NCBI GenBank assembly: GCA_031363085.1
Contig: JANLTU010000046.1
Coordinates: 1-24,073 of the forward strand
Origin: UBA6921 sp031363085
GTDB taxonomy: Bacteria > Pseudomonadota > Gammaproteobacteria > SG8-11
Reading direction: 5' to 3'
Length of the DNA: 24,073 nt
Shown here: positions 1 through 5,511 of the stretch, one piece after another
Position numbering within the stretch: the stretch's first letter is position 1
Layout: each line of letters begins with the position of its first letter
The notes under the pieces: model-generated
Databases searched by the model: none
Seen by the model: the letters and a program-made list of their open reading frames with translations, nothing else
Told to the model about the DNA's origin: nothing
Position numbers and translations under genes: made by a program

Positions 1-1
1 G

Positions 2-2731
2 CCGCCGGAGGTGGAGCCGATGCTCGCGCCAATTACCACGCCCTTGGGCGAGGTGTACATGTACCGCATCGAAGGCGGGGCCTTAAGCAACCGCGAACTG
101 CGCACCCTGCAAGACTGGACCATCCGCCCGCGCCTGCGCGGCGTGGACGGTGTGGCCGACGTGAACTCGCTGGGCGGCGAGGTGCAATCGTTCGAGGTTA
201 CAGTACAGCCTGATCGACTCGCGCAGTACCGCGTGGGGCTCGACGAAGTAGAACGGGCCTTGGAGGAAAGCAACCGCAACGCGGGCGGCGACCGTATCAA
301 TCGTGAAGATCAGACGCTGCTGGTGCGCACCGTCGGTGCGCTGCGTTCGCTGGCCGACATCGGCAACGTGGTCGTCACCGCACGCGCTGGCACACCGGTG
401 CTGGTCAGGGACGTGGCCGATGTCAAGCTTGGGTCCCTCATGCGTTACGGCGCCGTGACCGCCCACGCTCAGGGCGAGGTCGTCACCGGCCTAGTGCTGC
501 TGCGCATGGGAGCGAACGGCCGCACCACGGTGGAAAATATCAAGCGCGCGTTCGAGGCGCTCAAACCGGCTCTGCCCGCAGGGGTGAAGATCGTGCCGTT
601 CTACGACCGCTCCGAGCTGATCGACGCGGCGGTGGGAACCGTGGAGAAGGCGTTGAGCGAAGCAGTGATCCTGGTGGTTCTAGTGCTCATCGCATTACTC
701 GGCAATTTACGCGCGGCGCTCACGGTCGCGCTGATCCTGCCGTTGTCGGTGCTGTTCACCTTGGTGATGATGCGCGTGTTCAATATTTCCGCGAACCTGA
801 TGTCGCTGGGCGGTTTGGCGATTGCCATCGGCATCCTGGTCGACGCCGCTGTGGTGGTGGTCGAAAACATTCATACGCAACTGGTGCATGCTCCGGCAGG
901 CGTGAGCCGCCGGCATCTGATTTACCGCGCTGTCACCGAGGTCTCGACGCCGGTGCTGTCTGGCGTCCTGATCATCGTCACGGTGTTCTTGCCGCTGTTC
1001 ACCCTCACTGGCCTCGAAGGCAAGATGTTCGCGCCGCTGGCGCTCACCATTTGCTTCGCGCTAGCCGGCTCGCTGCTGCTGTCGCTCACCGTGATCCCGG
1101 TGCTGGCCAGCCTGTTGATGCGCGCCCACACCGGCCCGGCTGGGGACGACGACCCGCGTGTGTTGCGCGCGCTCAAACGTGCCTATCGGCCGGTGGTCGC
1201 TTGGGCACTCATGCATCGCACCACGGCCGTGGGGTTGGCGGCTGTCGCGCTTACCGGCGCAGCCGCGCTGTTTCCGTTTCTTGGCCGCGAGTTCATGCCG
1301 ATAATGGACGAGGGCACGCCGGTCCTCACCATCGAGAAAAAACCCGACATTACGCTGGAGGCTTCCGTCGCGCTGGACGTTCCGCTACAGAAAGCGATCA
1401 TGGCCTTGCCGGAAGTCACCGGCGTGACCTCGCGCACCGGGGCAGACGAACTGCGGCTCGACCCGATGGGTCTGTATCAAACCGACTACTTCATCCTCAC
1501 ACGGCCGCGCGCGCAGTGGACCCGCAGCATGGAGGCATTCCAAACCGCGTTGCGCGCTCAGCTTGCGCCGTTCAAAGAGATCGAATACTCATTCACGCAA
1601 CCCATCGATATGCGCGTGTCGGAGATGCTGTCCGGCGTGCGCGCTGCGCTTGCCATCAAAATCTACGGCGACGACTTGGAGGTGCTGGAAGAAACGGCAA
1701 AACAGATCGAAGACCTCGCCGGCAAAGTTGCGGGTGCAGTCGATATCGTGCGCCCGCCGCTGCTCGGACAGCGTTACTTGCAGGTGGAAATCCTGCCGGG
1801 ACGTATCGCGCGCTATGGCGTGAAAGTCGAAGACATTAATCGCCTGATCGAGACGGCGGTGGGCGGACGCATCGTTACGGAAATTGTCGAGGCCAGCCGC
1901 CGCACCGCCGTGCTGGTACGTTTCCCACAGGCAGCACGCAGCACGCCGGAAGCGCTCGCACAGATGCAGGTTGAGCTGCCCGGCGGTGGAACCTTGCCGT
2001 TGGCGATGCTCGCCGACATCCGCGAAGCGGACGGCCCGGTGCAGATTACCCGCGAGGCCGGCAAGCGCGTGGCGGTGGTGCAAGTGAACGTGGAAGGCCG
2101 CGACGTGGTCGGCTTCGTGGACGAGGTGCGCACCGCAGTGGAACGCGTGATCAAGCTGCCGCAAGGCTATTACCTCGACTACGGCGGGCAGTTCGAAAAC
2201 CAGCAACGCGCCGCGACGCGCCTCGCCGTGGTGGTGCCGATTTCGGTCGCGCTGATCTTTTTGATCCTGTTCTCGACATTTCAGTCCTTGCGCCAGGCGG
2301 GGCTGATCCTGCTCAATATTCCGTTTGCGATGATCGGCGGCATCGTCAGTCTGTTCGCGTCCGGCCTGTATCTTTCCGTACCGGCGTCGATTGGCTTCAT
2401 CACATTATTCGGCGTCGCCGTGTTGAACGGCGTGGTGATGATTGCCTACTTTAACCAGTTGCGCGAAGCCGGCCGCAGCGTGCTGCAGGCAGTGCACGAA
2501 GGTGCCGAACGGCGCTTACGGCCGGTCATTATGACCGCCCTCATCGCGAGCTTGGGTTTGGTGCCGATGCTGGTTGCGCAAGGCCCAGGCTCGGAACTGC
2601 AACGGCCGCTGGCGGTGGTGGTCATCGGCGGGCTCGTCACCTCGACGCTGCTCACGCTGGTGCTGCTGCCCACGCTGTATGCGTGGCTCGAAGGCCGCGC
2701 CGAACGCAAACTCAAGGAGGCATCATCCTAG
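2..2731 (+). CDS. Heavy-metal efflux RND transporter, CzcA/CusA family (5' partial)
   Basis: This is the inner-membrane proton-driven pump of a tripartite metal-efflux system. The reading frame is open at the left edge; compared with the usual length of about 1040-1060 residues, roughly 125 N-terminal residues are missing. It shows the RND layout: porter domain, a TM2-TM6 cluster with GILVDAAVVVVEN in TM4 (Asp codon at 842, Glu codon at 863), a second porter half (PIDMRVSEMLSGVR, then KIYGDDL) and a second TM cluster near the end. The porter reads like CzcA, but TM4 has Ala where CzcA has its first Asp, as CusA does. The CusA methionine triad is not complete. The metal therefore cannot be named. 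The last two codons (TCC TAG) come from the inserted element at 2726-3000; the ancestral stop was probably TGA overlapping the next gene's ATG. Confidence 0.93.
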   Translation, partial: PPEVEPMLAPITTPLGEVYMYRIEGGALSNRELRTLQDWTIRPRLRGVDGVADVNSLGGEVQSFEVTVQPDRLAQYRVGLDEVERALEESNRNAGGDRINREDQTLLVRTVGALRSLADIGNVVVTARAGTPVLVRDVADVKLGSLMRYGAVTAHAQGEVVTGLVLLRMGANGRTTVENIKRAFEALKPALPAGVKIVPFYDRSELIDAAVGTVEKALSEAVILVVLVLIALLGNLRAALTVALILPLSVLFTLVMMRVFNISANLMSLGGLAIAIGILVDAAVVVVENIHTQLVHAPAGVSRRHLIYRAVTEVSTPVLSGVLIIVTVFLPLFTLTGLEGKMFAPLALTICFALAGSLLLSLTVIPVLASLLMRAHTGPAGDDDPRVLRALKRAYRPVVAWALMHRTTAVGLAAVALTGAAALFPFLGREFMPIMDEGTPVLTIEKKPDITLEASVALDVPLQKAIMALPEVTGVTSRTGADELRLDPMGLYQTDYFILTRPRAQWTRSMEAFQTALRAQLAPFKEIEYSFTQPIDMRVSEMLSGVRAALAIKIYGDDLEVLEETAKQIEDLAGKVAGAVDIVRPPLLGQRYLQVEILPGRIARYGVKVEDINRLIETAVGGRIVTEIVEASRRTAVLVRFPQAARSTPEALAQMQVELPGGGTLPLAMLADIREADGPVQITREAGKRVAVVQVNVEGRDVVGFVDEVRTAVERVIKLPQGYYLDYGGQFENQQRAATRLAVVVPISVALIFLILFSTFQSLRQAGLILLNIPFAMIGGIVSLFASGLYLSVPASIGFITLFGVAVLNGVVMIAYFNQLREAGRSVLQAVHEGAERRLRPVIMTALIASLGLVPMLVAQGPGSELQRPLAVVVIGGLVTSTLLTLVLLPTLYAWLEGRAERKLKEASS

Positions 2732-2743
2732 AAACCTCAGTTG
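2726..2743 (+). repeat. Left terminal inverted repeat of the MITE-like element
   Basis: The sequence TCCTAGAAACCTCAGTTG is the inverted partner of 2983-3000, with one mismatch. It supplies the stop codon TAG (2729-2731) of the upstream pump gene. Confidence 0.85.
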
Positions 2744-2982
2744 ACCGCTACAAGGCATAAGCAAGTGTGCACAGGTATTGATATTTTTTGTTTTTACAGA
2801 CCTCACCCTGAAGGTGAGACCCGCTACGACCTACGGAGCACGCCCCGTTGTGCACAGGACATCGTTGCAACTCGTCCCACCTTGCGCAAAACCAGCGCGG
2901 TTGGGAATCATCGGAATAGCGCGCTATTCCTCACTCGTTGCGCCTTGCCCTGTGCCCAACAGGGCGCACTCCGCAGGCCGTC

Positions 2983-3000
2983 CAACTAAGGTTTCTAGGA
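2983..3000 (-). repeat. Right terminal inverted repeat of the MITE-like element
   Basis: The plus-strand sequence CAACTAAGGTTTCTAGGA is the inverted partner of 2726-2743. It ends two bases before the ATG of the DUF3240 gene. It now supplies the only purine-rich stretches upstream of that start: AAGG at 2988-2991, or AGGA at 2997-3000, which is too close to be ideal. Confidence 0.85.
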
Positions 3001-3002
3001 TC

Positions 3003-3308
3003 ATGAAAAATCTCACGCTGATTGTGCACGCTGACATTGAACAAACCTTGGCTGATCTGTTGCGCAGTTTGCCGCAGGTCTCGCAATTTACTTTCACGCA
3101 CATTGAGGGACATGGTGCGCAGGACGAACGCGACCCCTCGCTTTCGGCGCGCGACCGCGTGGTGGGCTACACCCCGCAAATACGGGTGGATGTCGTCATC
3201 GGTGACGCAGACGCGTCGGCGGTACTTGACGCGATACGCCGCAACGGCGGTGTAGCTGGACGGGGCCGGTACTGGGTAACGCCAGTCGAGGCATATGGGC
3301 AGTTATAG
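3003..3308 (+). CDS. DUF3240 family protein (PII-like, metal-efflux associated)
   Basis: A 101-residue soluble protein beginning MKNLTLIVHADIEQTLADLL and ending WVTPVEAYGQL. The small alpha/beta pattern and its place after an RND metal pump fit DUF3240, a family commonly encoded beside CzcA/CusA-type exporters. Its biochemical role is not established; a PII-like sensor of the pump is an inference. The ATG at 3003 is chosen because homologous sequence begins there; the longer open frame upstream is inside the mobile element. The ancestral ribosome-binding site (AAGGAGG, 2714-2720) is now about 280 bases away, so translation is probably weakened or uncoupled from the pump. Confidence 0.8.
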   Translation: MKNLTLIVHADIEQTLADLLRSLPQVSQFTFTHIEGHGAQDERDPSLSARDRVVGYTPQIRVDVVIGDADASAVLDAIRRNGGVAGRGRYWVTPVEAYGQL

Positions 3309-3615
3309 TCGACATTGATCCGAGCGCGCACAAGGGGTGAATATCACGCACTATCACTTAAAAATATTGCGAAAAAATACGTGCATGAAAGCTATGTATT
3401 TGGTCAAGCGGCAGGACGCGATATCACATTCCGTTACGTCTATAAGGCGGCTCCTGCTGCAGATCAAATCCTTCTAGTTTTTCTGCCACCCATGCTTTCT
3501 TACACACTACTTTACATAACTTGCGCATTTCAGGCCGATGCAATCCGAGCTGTAACCTGGTCGCCATCTGTTAGCGAGTAAAAATAAAACTCGGCCTTCA
3601 TATTATGTAAAGATT
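3309..3615. other. Intergenic stretch without a convincing gene
   Basis: AT-richer than the flanking genes. An 88-codon frame with a TTG start (3315-3581, plus strand) is open but has no ribosome-binding site, no recognisable domain and a random-looking composition, so it is not called. A short inverted repeat (CGAGT/ACTCG near 3575-3595) has no run of T after it. No terminator for the DUF3240 gene was found. Confidence 0.5.
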
Positions 3616-3643
3616 TTGACGGTTCGAGATTCGCCGTGATAAT
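3616..3643 (+). promoter_or_regulatory. Candidate sigma-70 promoter of Gly/Met mini-gene 1
   Basis: The -35 hexamer TTGACG (3616-3621) matches 5 of 6 consensus bases. After 16 bp comes GATAAT (3638-3643), also 5 of 6. The expected transcription start is near 3650, leaving a leader of about 80 nt before the ATG at 3732. No regulator site is known; the inverted repeat at 3653-3672 begins at the expected start. Confidence 0.6.
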
Positions 3644-3652
3644 GTTTGCGCA

Positions 3653-3672
3653 CTCACAGTGGATCGTGTGAG
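3653..3672 (+). promoter_or_regulatory. Inverted repeat at the predicted 5' end of mini-gene 1 mRNA
   Basis: CTCACA (3653-3658) and TGTGAG (3667-3672) form a 6-bp stem with an 8-nt loop, starting about three bases after the predicted transcription start. The same arrangement occurs before mini-gene 2 (4069-4084). It could be a 5' mRNA-stabilising hairpin or a dyad operator; the sequence does not decide. Confidence 0.45.
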
Positions 3673-3731
3673 CTCTTAACGATTTGATAATGAGTTGTTC
3701 AACTTTTACTAACCTTTTGATGGAGGTTTTT

Positions 3732-3905
3732 ATGGGCGGTGGTATGGGTGGTATGGGTGGTATGGGTGGTATGGGCGCAGCACCAGCGGCTCCGGCAGCT
3801 CCGGCAGCTCCGGCAGCTCCGGCAGCTCCGGCAGCTCCGGCAGCTCCGGCAGCTCCGGCAGCACCAGCGGGTGGCATGGGTGGCGGGATGGGTGGCGGCG
3901 CCTAA
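3732..3905 (+). CDS. Gly/Met-rich low-complexity peptide with (Ala-Ala-Pro)10 core, 57 aa
   Basis: No family is recognised. The peptide has three blocks: an N-terminal GGM block (residues 1-15, MGGGMGGMGG type), ten Ala-Ala-Pro triplets (16-45) and a C-terminal block AGGMGGGMGGGA. There is no Cys, His, charged or aromatic residue, no signal peptide and no hydrophobic segment. Translation is supported by GGAGG at 3722-3726, five bases before the ATG, and by a promoter and terminator that bracket exactly this frame. A longer frame starting at 3684 is disfavoured because it would bury this ribosome-binding site. A paralogue follows at 4172. GGM repeats resemble the C-terminal tail of GroEL, and methionine thioethers can bind Cu(I)/Ag(I). 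Either comparison is suggestive only; function is unknown. Confidence 0.72.
   Translation: MGGGMGGMGGMGGMGAAPAAPAAPAAPAAPAAPAAPAAPAAPAAPAGGMGGGMGGGA
3777..3866 (+). repeat. 9-bp minisatellite coding (Ala-Ala-Pro)10
   Basis: Ten tandem 9-bp units in frame. Units 3 to 9 (3795-3857) are seven identical copies of GCAGCTCCG. Unit 2 differs by one base. The first and last units are both GCAGCACCA followed by GCG, so the array has matching borders. Identity at synonymous positions points to recent expansion by slippage. Because 9 is a multiple of 3, copy-number changes would alter length without breaking the frame. Confidence 0.95.
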
Positions 3906-3929
3906 AAAGTCGCTAAAATCTAGGTCACC

Positions 3930-3965
3930 AAAAAGGGATCCCTCGCGAGGGATCCCTTTTTATTT
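3930..3965 (+). terminator. Intrinsic terminator of mini-gene 1
   Basis: A perfect 32-bp palindrome (3930-3961) with half-site AAAAAGGGATCCCTCG, ending in TTTTTATTT. It lies 25 bases after the stop codon of the 57-residue peptide. The A-run on the left makes it potentially active on both strands. Confidence 0.9.
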
Positions 3966-3977
3966 AGTATTTAGTCC

Positions 3978-4017
3978 ACTCAGGTTTATCCCAGATAAAC
4001 CTCATTCTGAACTGAGT
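3978..4017. promoter_or_regulatory. Nested inverted repeat between mini-genes 1 and 2
   Basis: AGGTTTATC (3982-3990) and GATAAACCT (3994-4002) form a perfect 9-bp stem with loop CCA. A second pair, ACTCAG (3978-3983) and CTGAGT (4012-4017), encloses it but overlaps its left arm, so the two would be alternatives. There is no T-run, so it is not a terminator. It ends 15 bases before the candidate -35 box of mini-gene 2, a position that suits a regulator site. Confidence 0.35.
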
Positions 4018-4031
4018 CACGCAAACTATGT

Positions 4032-4061
4032 TTGCCATTTAACAAAATGCTGTGCTAGATT
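4032..4061 (+). promoter_or_regulatory. Candidate extended -10 promoter of mini-gene 2
   Basis: TTGCCA (4032-4037), an 18-bp spacer and TAGATT (4056-4061), preceded by TGC to give an extended -10. The expected transcription start is near 4068, just before the palindrome at 4069-4084. The match to consensus is weaker than for mini-gene 1. Confidence 0.42.
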
Positions 4062-4068
4062 TTTCTAA

Positions 4069-4084
4069 CTCCCACATGTGGGAG
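4069..4084 (+). promoter_or_regulatory. Palindrome at the predicted 5' end of mini-gene 2 mRNA
   Basis: CTCCCACATGTGGGAG is a perfect 16-bp palindrome at the predicted start of transcription. It shares the CTC-CACA/TGTG-GAG theme with the inverted repeat at 3653-3672. A second inverted repeat, CCGTTAG (4088-4094) with CTAACGG (4114-4120), follows in the leader. It may be an operator or a 5' stabilising hairpin. Confidence 0.45.
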
Positions 4085-4171
4085 CGCCCGTTAGCTAGGC
4101 ATTCAGATCCAATCTAACGGACATAAGTGTTATTCCTGTTCAATTCTTAATACTTTGATTTGGAGGTTCTT

Positions 4172-4249
4172 ATGGGCGGTGGCATGGGTGGTGGTATGGG
4201 TGGTGGTATGGGCGGCGGCGGTATGGGTGGCGGTGGCGGTGGCGGTTAA
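4172..4249 (+). CDS. Gly/Met-only peptide, 25 aa, paralogue of the 57-aa peptide
   Basis: The frame codes only glycine and methionine: three MGGG units, one MGGGG unit and a final M followed by seven glycines. The GGAGG site (4162-4166) again stands five bases before the ATG. The leader is alignable to that of mini-gene 1: both contain TGTTCAA, then TTTGAT just before GGAGG, and both frames begin ATGGGCGGTGG. The copies therefore arose by duplication, with the Ala-Ala-Pro core gained or lost in one. A dedicated terminator follows at 4287. Too short for gene finders and for homology search, so it is easily missed. A structured RNA with a fortuitous frame is the main alternative. Function is unknown. 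Confidence 0.62.
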   Translation: MGGGMGGGMGGGMGGGGMGGGGGGG

Positions 4250-4286
4250 ACCTACCTCGCGGATTGCCCGCAAGTTAGTCTGAGAT

Positions 4287-4322
4287 AAAAAGGGACCGCA
4301 TGATGTCGGTCCCTTTTTATTT
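4287..4322 (+). terminator. Intrinsic terminator of mini-gene 2
   Basis: A 12-bp stem, AAAAAGGGACCG (4287-4298) with CGGTCCCTTTTT (4307-4318), an 8-nt loop and a TTTTTATTT tail. The outer AAAAAGGGA/TCCCTTTTT arm is the same as in the terminator at 3930, more evidence for duplication of the whole unit. Confidence 0.9.
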
Positions 4323-4650
4323 GTCCTCTTTAGCGCCCATTTAAGATCGTTGCGAGTAGTTGTCAGCCTGCATCAGGCTAGACACAGGAATTGAAGTTTA
4401 CCAGTAGCACGCAGTAGCAGAGTCCAGGCACTTACAATGCCGCTCACGCGGCGCACTACATCTTAAGTGAACTCTTGCCCGGCAAATTACCCGCCTCCCC
4501 ATGCAGGTGCAGGAAGTTAAGTGGGACCAGGGCACGCTCGGCTTAGCAATTACCAATCAAGTTATCGAGACTAAAACAAGTCCGTTGTGGGCGCCCTATG
4601 AGTCGTGAACTTTTTCGCTGTCGCCCGCTCTTATCGTTGGTAGCGTTTGT
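4323..4650. other. Intergenic stretch, no protein gene; small hairpins
   Basis: No frame with a credible ribosome-binding site was found. Two small perfect hairpins are visible: AGCCTG-CAT-CAGGCT (4365-4379) and GCCGC-TCAC-GCGGC (4439-4452). A C-rich stretch CCGCCTCCCC lies at 4491-4500. A weak promoter-like pair (TTACCA at 4550, TAAAAC at 4572) could drive the small RNA proposed downstream, but it matches consensus poorly. Confidence 0.4.
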
Positions 4651-4654
4651 AGCG

Positions 4655-4762
4655 CTGCTCCGCCCCTCCTCCTCCCTGGGCGGGAACACAGTCCAGTCGA
4701 CTTTTTGACGGACATTTTAGAGCCCCGGCTTTATACCCCCTTCAGCCGGGGCTCGTTTTTTT
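4655..4762 (+). ncRNA. Candidate small RNA with anti-Shine-Dalgarno (CCUCCUCCC) hairpin loop
   Basis: CCGCCC (4660-4665) and GGGCGG (4678-4683) form a 6-bp GC stem. Its 12-nt loop is CTCCTCCTCCCT, containing CCTCCTCCC at 4668-4676, the complement of ribosome-binding sites. A strong intrinsic terminator on the same strand follows at 4720, with no protein frame before it. This is the layout of the CCUCCUCCC-loop RNAs described in alphaproteobacteria (the CcsR or cuckoo group). In enterics and pseudomonads the small RNAs Spot 42 and ErsA lie beside engB, so an RNA gene here also fits synteny. The 5' end and promoter are not determined; 4655 is a nominal start. Confidence 0.38.
4720..4762 (+). 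terminator. Intrinsic terminator, plus strand, at the engB 3' end
   Basis: GAGCCCCGGCT (4720-4730) pairs with AGCCGGGGCTC (4744-4754) around a 13-nt loop, followed by G and seven T. The T-run is on the plus strand, so it ends a rightward transcript although the adjacent gene (engB) runs leftward; its stem overlaps the engB stop codon. Confidence 0.88.
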
Positions 4763-5359
4763 CTCGCTGCGTAACCAATGACTCACCACTCCTTGTGCTT
4801 GCGCCAAACCCACTCCCGTCACGGCGGAAAACAATTGCAACTCAGCCGACAGGCTAGCCGCACGCAGGGCATCGTGCACACTACGCAAAGCGAGTGCAGC
4901 AGCGCTGCGACTAAGTTTGTCGCTCTTGCTAAGCAGCACATGCACCGGCACTGAAACATGGCCGCACCATTCTAGTAAGGTCCAATCCAGCTCGGTGATG
5001 CCGCGACGTGCGTCGGACACTAAAATCAATCCACTGAGCGACTCGCGCTGCGAGATGTACGCTTCGATTAAATTGGCCCAACTCGCGCGCACCGCCAGCG
5101 GCGCCTTGGCAAAACCGTAGCCCGGCAGATCAACAAGGCGCTGCAACTCCGCCACTTCAAAAAAATTAATCTGCTGAGTACGTCCGGGTTGCTTGCTCAC
5201 CCGCGCAAGCTTGCCGTTGTGGGTAATGGCATTAATAGCACTGGATTTGCCGGAGTTGGATCGCCCAACGAATGCGACTTCGTGACCAAAGTCGGCGGGC
5301 GCTTGGTGCAACTGCGCCGCACCTGCGATGAAGCGTGCATTTTTAAGTGAAGTGACCAT
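4742..5359 (-). CDS. engB: Ribosome biogenesis GTP-binding protein YihA/EngB
   Basis: A 205-residue TRAFAC-class GTPase needed for large-subunit assembly in bacteria. The GTPase motifs are in order: G1 GRSNSGKS (residues 32-39), a GRTQQINFF segment, G3 DLPGYG, G4 SKSD and G5 SAVTG. Length matches the family (about 200-210). The start is the ATG at 5357-5359; an in-frame TTG two codons upstream is less likely. It is divergent from the cytochrome c gene, as in Pseudomonas-type genomes. Its stop overlaps the rightward terminator at 4720-4762. Confidence 0.96.
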   Translation of the reverse strand: MVTSLKNARFIAGAAQLHQAPADFGHEVAFVGRSNSGKSSAINAITHNGKLARVSKQPGRTQQINFFEVAELQRLVDLPGYGFAKAPLAVRASWANLIEAYISQRESLSGLILVSDARRGITELDWTLLEWCGHVSVPVHVLLSKSDKLSRSAAALALRSVHDALRAASLSAELQLFSAVTGVGLAQAQGVVSHWLRSEKKTSPG

Positions 5360-5511
5360 ACGCAACTTTTACCGCCCGATAGACGCATATTGCAGACAAA
5401 GTTAATGGATTATAGGTAAATTTATCGCCCTGTAATCTAGCCGTCTTTACAGCAACCCCGCTCTCACGCTACAACCTAATGCTCAGTAGACGATTGAATG
5501 CGGGGCAGGGA

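Larger units (their letters stand above)
2726..3000. mobile_element. 275-bp MITE-like element between czcA-like gene and DUF3240 gene
   Basis: The stretch begins TCCTAGAAACCTCAGTTG and ends CAACTAAGGTTTCTAGGA, terminal inverted repeats matching at 17 of 18 positions. Directly outside lie identical trinucleotides TCA (2723-2725 and 3001-3003), a plausible 3-bp target duplication. No transposase frame is present. The interior is rich in hairpins: CTCACC/GGTGAG at 2802-2818, the palindrome GGAATAGCGCGCTATTCC at 2913-2930, and GCCCTGT/ACAGGGC at 2947-2965. Deleting the element and one TCA gives AAGGAGG-CATC-ATGA, in which the pump ends in TGA overlapping the ATG of the next gene. This reconstruction is the strongest evidence for a recent insertion. 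A TNA duplication fits some IS5-type elements, but the family is not assigned. Confidence 0.82.

Noticed and set aside
1051..1839. Long alternative-frame plus-strand frame inside the RND gene
   Set aside because: Arg/Ala-rich shadow translation typical of GC-rich genes; the RND frame is clearly coding throughout.
2741..3002. Frames running from the MITE interior into the DUF3240 gene
   Set aside because: They lie inside the mobile element, show no homology-like pattern, and the conserved protein starts at 3003.
3315..3581. 88-codon plus-strand frame after the DUF3240 gene
   Set aside because: TTG start, no ribosome-binding site, no recognisable domain; composition looks non-coding.
3777..3866. 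Tandem repeats as a possible CRISPR array
   Set aside because: Units are 9 bp, directly adjacent and without spacers; they encode a protein repeat.
3530..3877. Minus-strand frame of 115 codons coding collagen-like Gly-Ala-Ala and Ile-Pro-Pro repeats
   Set aside because: It is the antisense reading of the plus-strand repeats. The ribosome-binding site, promoter and terminator all support the plus strand.
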